64,000 bases of DNA from an uncultured Cryomorphaceae bacterium (GTDB lineage: Bacteria > Bacteroidota > Bacteroidia > Flavobacteriales > Schleiferiaceae). Under the pieces are notes generated by a model. The model was given only the letters and a program-made list of their open reading frames with translations, ran no database searches and had not been told where the DNA came from. The stretch lies in assembly GCA_913009655.1 (NCBI GenBank), contig CAJVWI010000004.1, forward strand, positions 47,489 to 111,488. The letters are read 5' to 3'. The position numbers and the translations under genes are program-made. Shown one piece after another: positions 37,241 to 45,370 of this stretch; positions within the stretch are counted from its first letter, which is position 1; the number at the start of each line of letters is the position of its first letter.

Positions 37241-37248
37241 TATATTCG
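37241..37248 (+). promoter_or_regulatory. putative -7 box before the DksA-like gene
   Basis: TATATTCG lies 26 nt before the start codon at 37275, in the 98-nt gap after ileS. It fits TAnnTT(T/C)G; the -33 is unclear. Confidence 0.35.
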
Positions 37249-37274
37249 GCGACAAGTAGTTTTTCAATACAATT

Positions 37275-37655
37275 ATGGAAAAAGAAAAAATAAGATATAG
37301 TGATAAAGAGCTTGAAGAGTTTCGAGTCCTTATTCAAAGTAAAATTGATAAAGCAGAAGAAGATTTGCACATTCTTCGGGAGCAGTTCACAAATAATATG
37401 GACAATGGAACAGAAGACACCTCTCCAAGCTTTAAAAGCTTTGAGGAAGGATCTGAAACCATGAGTAAAGAAGCTAATGCTCAATTAGCATCTCGTCAAG
37501 AAAAATTTCTGCGTGATTTAAGAGCTGCTTTAACAAGAATTTCGAATAAAACATATGGGATTTGCAAGGTTACTGGTAAACTAGTTGAAAAAGAACGCCT
37601 TAAACTTGTTCCGCATGCGACTATGAGCATGGAAGCCAAGTTAAAGCAGAGGTGA
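37275..37655 (+). CDS. TraR/DksA-family protein with incomplete zinc finger
   Basis: DksA-type proteins enter the RNA polymerase secondary channel. The 126-residue protein has an acidic, coiled-coil N-terminal part (about residues 10-40) and an NRISNKTYGIC-KVTGK block where the zinc finger is expected. Only one cysteine is present: the CxxC pairs are replaced by CKVTG and later LVPHATMS, so zinc binding is doubtful. I know this form between ileS and lspA in other Bacteroidota. It overlaps lspA by 4 nt. Whether it touches RNA polymerase is unknown. Confidence 0.85.
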   Translation: MEKEKIRYSDKELEEFRVLIQSKIDKAEEDLHILREQFTNNMDNGTEDTSPSFKSFEEGSETMSKEANAQLASRQEKFLRDLRAALTRISNKTYGICKVTGKLVEKERLKLVPHATMSMEAKLKQR

Positions 37656-38299
37656 ACAAGGCTCTTCGCCTTCCGTTTATTATTTCAATTTGTCTCATTT
37701 TTCTTGACCAGGCATTGAAATTATGGATCAAATCAAATCTTGCTTTAGGAGAAAGTATTGATTTAACAAAATGGTTTCATCTTCATTTCACAGAAAACCC
37801 TGGAATGGCTTTCGGTATTGAGTGGGGAGGGATTACAGGAAAGTATATCCTTAGTTCTTTTAGAGTTTTAGCAATCTTTGGGATTCTTTGGTACATGTTT
37901 CGACTTGCTAAAGGAGGTGCTCAACAATTTGTCCTTATCTCATTCGGCATTGTTTTAGCAGGTGCCCTTGGCAATGTTTTAGATAGCCTGTTTTATGGTT
38001 TAATATTTGATCGAGGTTTGGTTTATAACGAGCTTTATAGCCAATGGGTCATGTATTCTGGAGTCGCCGAGTTCAATACTACTTCTGGATATGCTCCAAT
38101 GCTTTTAGGGAATGTTGTAGATATGCTTTACTTACCCCTTTGGAAAGGGGTCCTTCCCTCATGGGTGCCTTTTTGGGGTGGTGACTATTTTATTTTTTTT
38201 CGTCCTATTTTTAATATTGCGGATTCATGTGTGACAATTGGTGTAATTCTTTTGTATTTGAGCTCAATAAAATCTGAAAATTGGGGCAATTTTAAATAG
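37652..38299 (+). CDS. lspA: lipoprotein signal peptidase
   Basis: LspA cuts prolipoprotein signal peptides at the inner membrane. The 215-residue protein starts with GTG overlapping the DksA-like stop. It has four hydrophobic segments, FTENPGMAFG, and the catalytic aspartates in GNVLDSLFYG (near residue 110) and NIADSCVTIG (near 190). It is 40-50 residues longer than the E. coli enzyme because of a periplasmic insert between the catalytic motifs (YNELYSQWVMYSG... WKGVLPSW), as in other Bacteroidota. The window encodes several lipoproteins (DUF4292, GldH, DUF4837) that are likely substrates. Confidence 0.96.
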   Translation: MNKALRLPFIISICLIFLDQALKLWIKSNLALGESIDLTKWFHLHFTENPGMAFGIEWGGITGKYILSSFRVLAIFGILWYMFRLAKGGAQQFVLISFGIVLAGALGNVLDSLFYGLIFDRGLVYNELYSQWVMYSGVAEFNTTSGYAPMLLGNVVDMLYLPLWKGVLPSWVPFWGGDYFIFFRPIFNIADSCVTIGVILLYLSSIKSENWGNFK

Positions 38300-38320
38300 T
38301 AATAAATAAGTTTATTCGTA

Positions 38321-39709
38321 ATGAAATATCTAATTATAACTTTTTTCTCCTGTCTAAGCATTTATGTAAATGGCCAAATTGAATCTTTCGATTTTATTCA
38401 TAAAGAGGTTGAAATTCGTTTAATGCAAGATATTGAGTTTTTGTCTTCTGATGATCTCTCTGGCAGGCTTCCTGGGACTCCTGGAGCTAATCTAGCATCA
38501 GACCATATACAAGATGCTTTCCAAAGGCTTGGTTTAAAACCATTATTTAATGAGGGTTTTAAGCAAGCATTTAATATACCAAGACCAACAGATATTCCAA
38601 AGAATAGAAACTATATAGCGATTGCCAAAGACACGCTCTATTTAAGCAGAAAACTTCATGTTTCTCCTTACGCCTTGACAAATGATTTTATTGGTAACGC
38701 TTTATATGTCTCGCACGGAATTTATAGTGATTCAATTAATGATTATGAAGGAATTTTAGAAACCTCTTTGAATGACAAATTAGTCTTGATAGAATTGGAT
38801 ATTCCTAAGAATAAAAAGAAAAAAGCGGGGGATAAATCAAAAATTTCAAGTCGTATTCTAGAGGCAAAAAAAAGAGGGGCAAAAAATATTATTCTACTCT
38901 CGAAAAAAAACAGTAAAAACAATAAAATATCAAACTATACTTTTTCAAAATTGCAAGAGATTGATGTCAATGTCTCTATTGTTTATGGGAAAAAGTGGTC
39001 ACGTAAAATCCACAGAAGTAAAAAACCAATAATTTCCGTAACAAACGTCTCTAAGCGCAATGCGGAAGGATTTAATGTAGGAGGGGTTCTTGATATAGGA
39101 GCAAATTCAACTGTACTTATTGGGGCACATTATGATCACCTCGGTAAAGGACAGTATCATGGGAGCAGGAAATTGTCTGGGCAAGTATATAATGGCGCTG
39201 ACGATAATGCAAGTGGTGTTAGTGTAATGCTCGAAGTTCTCAATCAATTAAATCTTAATTCAGGCTTCATAAGGAGTAATGTTGTTTTTATTGCCTTTTC
39301 AGGAGAAGAAGATGGATTAATTGGTTCAAAATACTTTGTGAAAAACTGTCCCTTTGATCCTTCAATCATTTCACAAATGATAAATATTGATATGGTAGGC
39401 CGGTTAAATAATTCTGATTCATTAACAATTTATGCAACATCAAGTGCGTTAGAGTGGGAAACGATAATTAATGATTTAACGAAAACAGAAATCAATATTA
39501 AGAATGTAGCGGAAATATTTCCAAGATCAGATCACGCTGCATTTATTGATGCGGGGATTCCTGCAATAATGTTACATACTGGGATTCACCAAGATTATCA
39601 TACACCAAGTGATGATTTTGAGAAAATTGATGTCTCGGGGGTTGTGAAAATTACAGAAGTGGTTCTCCAAATATTACAAAAATTAAATAAATTCTCCCAC
39701 TTCAAATAG
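38321..39709 (+). CDS. secreted M28-family zinc aminopeptidase
   Basis: M28 enzymes are di-zinc exopeptidases. The 462-residue protein has a signal peptide (YLIITFFSCLSIYVNGQ) and an N-terminal LSSDDLSGRLPGTPGANLASD block. A PA-like insert contains the lysine-rich DIPKNKKKKAGDKS stretch. The metal-binding motifs are all intact: GAHYDHLG (near residue 270), NGADDNASG, FSGEEDGLIGS, NIDMVG and HTGIHQDYHTPSDD. It is likely periplasmic or surface-exposed and trims peptides, complementing the DPP7-like peptidase at 11-13 kb. It follows lspA by 21 nt. Confidence 0.94.
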   Translation: MKYLIITFFSCLSIYVNGQIESFDFIHKEVEIRLMQDIEFLSSDDLSGRLPGTPGANLASDHIQDAFQRLGLKPLFNEGFKQAFNIPRPTDIPKNRNYIAIAKDTLYLSRKLHVSPYALTNDFIGNALYVSHGIYSDSINDYEGILETSLNDKLVLIELDIPKNKKKKAGDKSKISSRILEAKKRGAKNIILLSKKNSKNNKISNYTFSKLQEIDVNVSIVYGKKWSRKIHRSKKPIISVTNVSKRNAEGFNVGGVLDIGANSTVLIGAHYDHLGKGQYHGSRKLSGQVYNGADDNASGVSVMLEVLNQLNLNSGFIRSNVVFIAFSGEEDGLIGSKYFVKNCPFDPSIISQMINIDMVGRLNNSDSLTIYATSSALEWETIINDLTKTEINIKNVAEIFPRSDHAAFIDAGIPAIMLHTGIHQDYHTPSDDFEKIDVSGVVKITEVVLQILQKLNKFSHFK

Positions 39710-39733
39710 CAATAAAACTTGTTTTAAAGTAAA

Positions 39734-40738
39734 ATGTCGTCTATGAGAGAAAATAGCTCTATAGCAATTTTAGGAAGTGGTTCTTGGGCAACAGCTCTTG
39801 TCAAGCTGATAAGTCAAAACTGTGATAATTTAGGTTGGTGGATTCGAGACGAGACTTCCATTATTCATATTCAACTTCATCAGCACAACCCCAAATATCT
39901 TACTGATGCAGAACTTGATACTGATAAAATTGAAATAGATAATGATATTCTAAAGATCGCAATGAATGCGGACATATTAATCTTGGCTATTCCATCAGCA
40001 TATGTTGCTGATGCTATTTCTCCTTTAAAAGATATCCTTAAAGATAAATTAGTGATATCGGCAATTAAAGGAATTATACCTGAAACTCATCAAACAGTTG
40101 GGGAGTATCTTAATTCAGAATTCCATTTAGCTTACAACGATTTTGGAGCAATCTTAGGCCCATGTCATGCTGAAGAAGTTGCACTTGAAAGGCTTTCATA
40201 TTTAACTGTGGCATCTCAAAATAAAGGCCTCGCTAAATTAATTTCGAAAAAACTTGGATCTGCTAATATTCAAACTAATCGTACCGAAGACATCCACGGT
40301 GCTGAATATGCCTCAATTCTTAAAAATATATACGCTCTTGCTGCGGGTATTTCTCAGAGTTTAGGCTATGGAGATAATTTTCAAGCCGTTCTCGTTGCGA
40401 ATTCTATAAGAGAAATGAAACGTTTTATAAAAGCAGTTAGTCCATTAAAAAGGGACATTTCAAAAACCGCATACTCTGGTGACTTATTTGTAACTATGTA
40501 TTCTCCCTTTAGCAGAAATAGAACATTGGGTGGATTAATTGGAAAGGGCTACACGGTTCGTTCCGCAATACTAGAAATGAGTATGGTAGCAGAAGGATAC
40601 TATGCAACAAAGCAGATTCGAGAAATAAAAAAATCGAAAAATGTCAAAATGCCAATTGCTTCGGCTGTGTATAAAATACTTTATGACGGCAAGTCTCCAA
40701 AAAAAGTACTTCGTGAGTTATCTGAAAAGCTGAGCTAA
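39734..40738 (+). CDS. gpsA: glycerol-3-phosphate dehydrogenase [NAD(P)+]
   Basis: GpsA reduces dihydroxyacetone phosphate to sn-glycerol-3-phosphate for phospholipid synthesis. The 334-residue protein has the Rossmann loop [15 protein letters not shown] at the N-terminus, [27 protein letters not shown], and the catalytic-lysine region [20 protein letters not shown] 39743 (4th codon) is a possible alternative start. It follows the M28 gene by 24 nt. Confidence 0.96.
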   Translation: MSSMRENSSIAILGSGSWATALVKLISQNCDNLGWWIRDETSIIHIQLHQHNPKYLTDAELDTDKIEIDNDILKIAMNADILILAIPSAYVADAISPLKDILKDKLVISAIKGIIPETHQTVGEYLNSEFHLAYNDFGAILGPCHAEEVALERLSYLTVASQNKGLAKLISKKLGSANIQTNRTEDIHGAEYASILKNIYALAAGISQSLGYGDNFQAVLVANSIREMKRFIKAVSPLKRDISKTAYSGDLFVTMYSPFSRNRTLGGLIGKGYTVRSAILEMSMVAEGYYATKQIREIKKSKNVKMPIASAVYKILYDGKSPKKVLRELSEKLS

Positions 40739-40782
40739 CCAATTATGGATTTGTACTTTTACCATTGTTAAATAAAATTAAT

Positions 40783-40980
40783 ATGATTTTAAGCATTTTT
40801 TTAGGAATGGTTGGCCCATGGCAAATCGTCTTGATTCTCGCTATTGTGTTGTTATTATTTGGAGGTCGTAAGATCCCTGAATTGATGAAAGGGCTTGGTG
40901 GGGGACTTAAGGAATTCAAAAAAGCCGTCAAAGAAGAGGACGACGACGACGAAAACGATTCGGCGGAAAAAAAAGCGTGA
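40783..40980 (+). CDS. tatA: Sec-independent translocase subunit TatA
   Basis: TatA forms the pore for folded twin-arginine substrates. The 65-residue protein from ATG 40783 has one N-terminal membrane helix ([22 protein letters not shown]), here given as its first and last parts, then an amphipathic helix [13 protein letters not shown] and a very acidic tail (EEDDDDEND). A TTG at 40765 would add six residues and is less likely. Its stop overlaps the GTG start of gatA. tatB and tatC are not in the window; Bacteroidota often place tatC elsewhere. Confidence 0.93.
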   Translation: MILSIFLGMVGPWQIVLILAIVLLLFGGRKIPELMKGLGGGLKEFKKAVKEEDDDDENDSAEKKA

Positions 40981-42398
40981 CTCAAACTAATCTAAGTGAG
41001 CTACGATCGGCAATAACTGCTGGAAAAACTTCTTGTGCTCAAGAGGTTAAGTCTTGTATTGATCTAGCTCATAAGAAATCTGACTTAAACATTTTTATTG
41101 AGGTTTTTGAGGATTCGGCTATTGCAAAGGCAATAGAGGTAGATGAAAAGCTTATTAATGGCTCTGCAGGTAAATTGGCCGGAATGATAATAGCAATCAA
41201 AGATAATTTATGCTATTCTGGTCATAAAGTCAGTGCAAGTTCTAAAATGTTAAAAGATTTTGAATCACAATTTAATTCCACTGTAGTTCAAAAACTGTTG
41301 GACGCTGACGCTATCATTATAGGACGAACCGGGGGTGATGAATTCGCAATGGGGTCTTCTAGCGAAACCTCTTTTTATGGCCCTGTTAAAAACCCTTTAA
41401 ATCCTTTAATGACTCCGGGAGGGTCCTCCGGGGGTTCTGCTGCCGCAGTTGCCGCGGGGCTATGTCACGCCTCTCTTGGTTCTGACACAGGTGGTTCAAT
41501 TAGACAACCAGCAGCTTTTTGTGGTGTTTATGGGATAAAGCCTACATATGGCAGAGTCTCGAGACACGGTGTTATTGCATATGCCTCATCTTTTGATCAA
41601 GTTGGCCCTATTGCATCTTCTTTAGATGATTTAGCCATTATAACAGAGGTTATTTCTGGTAAAGATGATTTTGACACAACATGTTCTGAGTCTGACGTGC
41701 CTAAAATGCTTGATATTAAAAATCAAAAAAAGACCCTTAGTCTTGGTTACTATAAGAGCATGATTGCCTCACCTGCCCTTGATCTTGAAATCCGTCAAAA
41801 GTTTATAGAACTCTTGGAAAAGCTAAGACTCTCAGGTCACAAAATTGTAGAATTAGAATTCCCGTTTTTCGATAGCCTAATCCCAATATATTATATTTTA
41901 ACAACAGCAGAGGCAAGTTCAAACTTAGCCAGGTACGATGGAATTCACATAGGTCATAGAAATTCGGATTTTACAGATCTGGAATCTCTTTATAAAAAGT
42001 CTCGAAGCGAAGGTTTTGGAGAAGAAGTAAAACGCAGAATCATGCTAGGTACATTTGTTTTAAGCAGTGGATATTATGATGCATTTTATGGAAAAGCCCA
42101 AAAAGCAAGAAGAGTAGTAAGAGACTCAACCATCAAGGACCTCGATGGTCTAGACGGAATAATTGGACCAACAACTCCAAGCACAGCATTCCCTCTGGGG
42201 AAAGAGTATACTGATCCCACGGTACTTTACTTGGAAGATATGTTTACCGTTCAGGCACCCCTTTCCGGAATTCCAGCTATTTCAATACCAATAGGCACTC
42301 ACAGTAATGGATTGCCATATGGAATGCAAATTATGGGATCTAATTTTGATGAACAGTCTATTTTTTCGATCGCAAGAATTATTGAATCATTAGATTAA
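40977..42398 (+). CDS. gatA: Asp/Glu-tRNA amidotransferase subunit A
   Basis: GatA supplies ammonia from glutamine for converting misacylated Glu-tRNA(Gln) or Asp-tRNA(Asn). The 473-residue amidase has the Ser-cisSer-Lys triad: Lys in IAIKDN near residue 74, [11 protein letters not shown] near 149 and the nucleophile region [13 protein letters not shown] near 168. It starts with GTG overlapping tatA (GTGA). gatB and gatC are not nearby. The tRNA-Gln at 6.7 kb is a possible client if GlnRS is absent, which this window cannot show. Confidence 0.96.
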   Translation: MTQTNLSELRSAITAGKTSCAQEVKSCIDLAHKKSDLNIFIEVFEDSAIAKAIEVDEKLINGSAGKLAGMIIAIKDNLCYSGHKVSASSKMLKDFESQFNSTVVQKLLDADAIIIGRTGGDEFAMGSSSETSFYGPVKNPLNPLMTPGGSSGGSAAAVAAGLCHASLGSDTGGSIRQPAAFCGVYGIKPTYGRVSRHGVIAYASSFDQVGPIASSLDDLAIITEVISGKDDFDTTCSESDVPKMLDIKNQKKTLSLGYYKSMIASPALDLEIRQKFIELLEKLRLSGHKIVELEFPFFDSLIPIYYILTTAEASSNLARYDGIHIGHRNSDFTDLESLYKKSRSEGFGEEVKRRIMLGTFVLSSGYYDAFYGKAQKARRVVRDSTIKDLDGLDGIIGPTTPSTAFPLGKEYTDPTVLYLEDMFTVQAPLSGIPAISIPIGTHSNGLPYGMQIMGSNFDEQSIFSIARIIESLD

Positions 42399-43628
42399 AT
42401 GATTCGGTTATATTTCGTCTTTTTTATAATTTTTTCACTGTCAATAAATGGTCAGAATAAAAATACCGATAGTATCCAAAAAGACAGAACTCCTGAAAAA
42501 ATTGATTCTGCTTACAGCCATTTTGTTCTTAATAAATGGGGTGAAAATTATTTGTTACACGAATTTGATCAACCCAATAATAACAGTTTAGGAATACGTC
42601 AATTACATGATTCTATTCTTATCCAAAGATTAAAGAAATTAGATGACAATACCCCTCTAGATCTTAGGTTAACTAGTGAAGTTCGAAATATTATCAGATA
42701 TTATCTTGGACGAAATTTTGATTTTGTTAAAAATATTAAATCCCGTTCTGAATTCTATTTCCCTTTATTTGAATCTGTTTTAGACCAATATGAATTGCCG
42801 CTAGAATTAAAATATATCCCAATAATAGAAAGTGCACTTAATCCAAGGGCAAAAAGTAAAGCTGGAGCAACAGGTCTATGGCAATTTATGTATGCTACCG
42901 GAAAAATGCAGGGCCTTGAGATCAGCTCATATGTTGATCAACGTATGGATCCTTATCTATCCACAGAGGCCGCATGTAGATACTTTAAGAAATTATATAA
43001 CTTATTTGACGACTGGGGATTGGCAATTGCTGCTTATAACGCTGGGCCAGGAAATGTAACGAAAGCCATTCGCAATTCCGGCGGAAAAAACACCTATTGG
43101 GAGATACGTCCCTATTTACCAAAAGAAACGGCTAACTATATCCCTTCTTTGATTTCTGCTCTGTATGTGATGAACTATTCTGGTACTCATGGAATTGTGA
43201 GCTCAGATCAAAAAATCAACTATTTTCAAGTGGATACTATTAAAGCTGAAAAAGGAATACACTTATTCGACATTGCATATTTACTATCTATTGATTCATC
43301 AATTATAAAAAATTTAAACCCCCACTATAAACATCAGTATGTGCCTCCTCCAAAAAATAATATTCCATACATTTTTTATATTCCAAAAAATAAAATGATG
43401 GCGTTTTCTTTAGTTGCTGACTCACTTTACAAAATGACATTCATACGATTACAAAAAACTCCTTTGCCTCTTCCTTGGAAATTGGCTTCAGGTAAAATTC
43501 ATGTTGTTAGAAACGGTGACACGCTCGGCGAGATAGCTGAAAAATACAATATAAAAATTAGAGATATTAAAAGATGGAACAATCTCAGAAGCACAAAAAT
43601 TCGAATTGGTCAAAAATTGAAAATCTAG
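42399..43628 (+). CDS. mltD: membrane-bound lytic murein transglycosylase D-like, LysM
   Basis: The enzyme cleaves glycan strands of peptidoglycan. The 409-residue protein has a signal peptide (LYFVFFIIFSLSINGQ), an SLT domain with the catalytic Glu in PIIESALNPRAKSKAGATG near residue 144, then LWQFM, and AIAAYNAGPGNVTKAI. One clear LysM domain (HVVRNGDTLGEIAEKYNIK) lies at the C-terminus, with a weaker LysM-like stretch before it. No lipobox cysteine is apparent. It follows gatA with no gap and is 4 nt before DUF4837. Confidence 0.93.
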   Translation: MIRLYFVFFIIFSLSINGQNKNTDSIQKDRTPEKIDSAYSHFVLNKWGENYLLHEFDQPNNNSLGIRQLHDSILIQRLKKLDDNTPLDLRLTSEVRNIIRYYLGRNFDFVKNIKSRSEFYFPLFESVLDQYELPLELKYIPIIESALNPRAKSKAGATGLWQFMYATGKMQGLEISSYVDQRMDPYLSTEAACRYFKKLYNLFDDWGLAIAAYNAGPGNVTKAIRNSGGKNTYWEIRPYLPKETANYIPSLISALYVMNYSGTHGIVSSDQKINYFQVDTIKAEKGIHLFDIAYLLSIDSSIIKNLNPHYKHQYVPPPKNNIPYIFYIPKNKMMAFSLVADSLYKMTFIRLQKTPLPLPWKLASGKIHVVRNGDTLGEIAEKYNIKIRDIKRWNNLRSTKIRIGQKLKI

Positions 43629-43632
43629 TCTC

Positions 43633-44634
43633 TTGAAAGCGATCCGAACTATTATACTATTTTCTATTTTTTTTCAACAAAGCTGTAATAGATCTGTCGA
43701 AAGTAATAAAAGATCCGATTCAATTTCAAAGTATAGTCTTCCATCATCAAATGGAACACATAATGAATTAACTATATTTTGCGATGATGACATTTGGGAG
43801 GAGTGTGGTCTATCATTTGTGGAAGAGCTGGCTCGCCCTGTCGTTGGATTGCCACAAAACGAATCAAACTTTGATCTTTCAAGGCTACCTATAAAGAGTA
43901 TTTCCCAAATCACGAAAAGGTCTAAAAGTATACTTTCAATAATAGTTATACCAGATTCTAGCTCAATTGTTGTCAAAAAAAATGTTTGGTCAGAACCTCA
44001 GTTAGTTGTTCAGATTATAGGGCCTTCGGTCAAAAAAGTAATTCAATTATTTGAATTAAATGCCACTAGCCTCATTAAACAGTTTGAGAAACATGATAAT
44101 TCTATTTTACTAAGTCGGATTTCTAAAAATTCTCAAAAGAACCTTCCAGTATCCTTGAAAAAAGTGGGAATTAAACATATGCTCATACCAAAAGGATATA
44201 AGACAACATTGGATAAAAATGATATTAAAATTCTAAGAGCTGATACTAAAAAAAGTATTCAATACTTAATGGCCTGGACCAGGCCTTATTTCGATAGTAT
44301 ATACCATACTGAAGCAGTTATACTGTCCGAACAAAATAAATTATTAAAAAAATATTTCGAGGGTACTGAAAATCAAAGCTTTTTAAAAATTGAACCTAAT
44401 ATTTCTATTGATATAGACTACAATACGATAGGTGGAAAATATGTAATAGAACATCGCGGGCTCTTTCGAACAGAGGGTGGCTTTGGAGGGGGTCCATTTA
44501 TTACATATACTTTTTTTGACGAAAAAGAAAACAAAAGGATATCGATAGCAATCTTGGTATATGCTCCTAGCTCAAAAAAAAGAAAAATGATGTTAGAGCT
44601 TGAAGCGTCACTAAGATCTATTCGGCTAGATTAA
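43633..44634 (+). CDS. DUF4837 lipoprotein
   Basis: The 333-residue protein is recognised as DUF4837, a Bacteroidota-only family without known function. It begins at TTG 43633 with a signal peptide and lipobox-like cysteine (IILFSIFFQQSC, Cys18). Typical blocks are ELTIFCDDDIWEE, then QNESNFDLSRL, WSEPQLVVQIIGPS and a C-terminal EHRGLFRTEGGFGGGPFITY. It lies 4 nt after mltD, so a cell-envelope role is suggested by context only. It ends 22 nt before the convergent recO stop. Confidence 0.87.
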   Translation: MKAIRTIILFSIFFQQSCNRSVESNKRSDSISKYSLPSSNGTHNELTIFCDDDIWEECGLSFVEELARPVVGLPQNESNFDLSRLPIKSISQITKRSKSILSIIVIPDSSSIVVKKNVWSEPQLVVQIIGPSVKKVIQLFELNATSLIKQFEKHDNSILLSRISKNSQKNLPVSLKKVGIKHMLIPKGYKTTLDKNDIKILRADTKKSIQYLMAWTRPYFDSIYHTEAVILSEQNKLLKKYFEGTENQSFLKIEPNISIDIDYNTIGGKYVIEHRGLFRTEGGFGGGPFITYTFFDEKENKRISIAILVYAPSSKKRKMMLELEASLRSIRLD

Positions 44635-44656
44635 TTTATTCTTAAGCATTTAATCT

Positions 44657-45367
44657 CTAAAAAGAAATTGATCTTAATATCTCCAAAGAATTAATTTTTC
44701 CTAAGCTAGGGTAATGCCATTTTAAGCCAAGAACTAATCCATTAGTTATCTCTAGACGTCCGATTTTAGAAACCAATTTATTCTTATCCCTAATCCAATC
44801 AACTAACTCTTTTGAGGTTTCCGGTGATAAAAAATCACTATTCGTAGGGACGTTGGAAACAAATACTCCCTCGCGAAGATCTAAAACAAAATCATTCTCA
44901 TAATATTCAGTGTTAATATTGAATCCAAGATGTTTCCAGACCAATAAAAGCAGCTCATTTGAAGACATCGCCAAATTCACATTACTTGTATCCCATCTCT
45001 CTAAAACAGCCATAAACTCATCAAAAAAAGCAGGGCTGGCATCTCCTTCCTGAAGGGTTTTTTGCAAAACCTCTGCGGAAAAAAAACAAAGTGTCTGTCT
45101 TATGTGATTCGTTGTTAACCTATCCCAAATTTTAGCCACCTCAACTTCTTTTATTTTTTCTAAACCGCCATTATTTTTATGATCAACTGTTGCGTTTAAA
45201 AAAGTCATGGGGAGTAAAACAGCCGGCCTAATTCCATTTTTATTACTTCTAATAGAATGAATGATATATGCTTGAGGTCCATATTTTCTAGTCCATAATC
45301 GAAGAACATGGCCCTTTTCGCCAACTGCTAACTTACCAAGAACAAGAGCCTTTGTTGTGTCTTTCAT
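44657..45367 (-). CDS. recO: DNA repair protein RecO
   Basis: RecO loads RecA on SSB-coated DNA with RecR in the RecFOR pathway. The 236-residue protein has the N-terminal OB fold (KALVLGKLAVGEKGHVLRLWTRKYGP) and the helical region FFSAEVLQKTLQEGDASPAFF typical of Bacteroidota RecO. The C-terminal cysteine zinc finger of some RecO proteins is absent. It lies 3 nt after porZ and is probably co-transcribed with it, an arrangement common in this phylum. Confidence 0.92.
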   Translation of the reverse strand: MKDTTKALVLGKLAVGEKGHVLRLWTRKYGPQAYIIHSIRSNKNGIRPAVLLPMTFLNATVDHKNNGGLEKIKEVEVAKIWDRLTTNHIRQTLCFFSAEVLQKTLQEGDASPAFFDEFMAVLERWDTSNVNLAMSSNELLLLVWKHLGFNINTEYYENDFVLDLREGVFVSNVPTNSDFLSPETSKELVDWIRDKNKLVSKIGRLEITNGLVLGLKWHYPSLGKINSLEILRSISF

Positions 45368-45370
45368 TTT

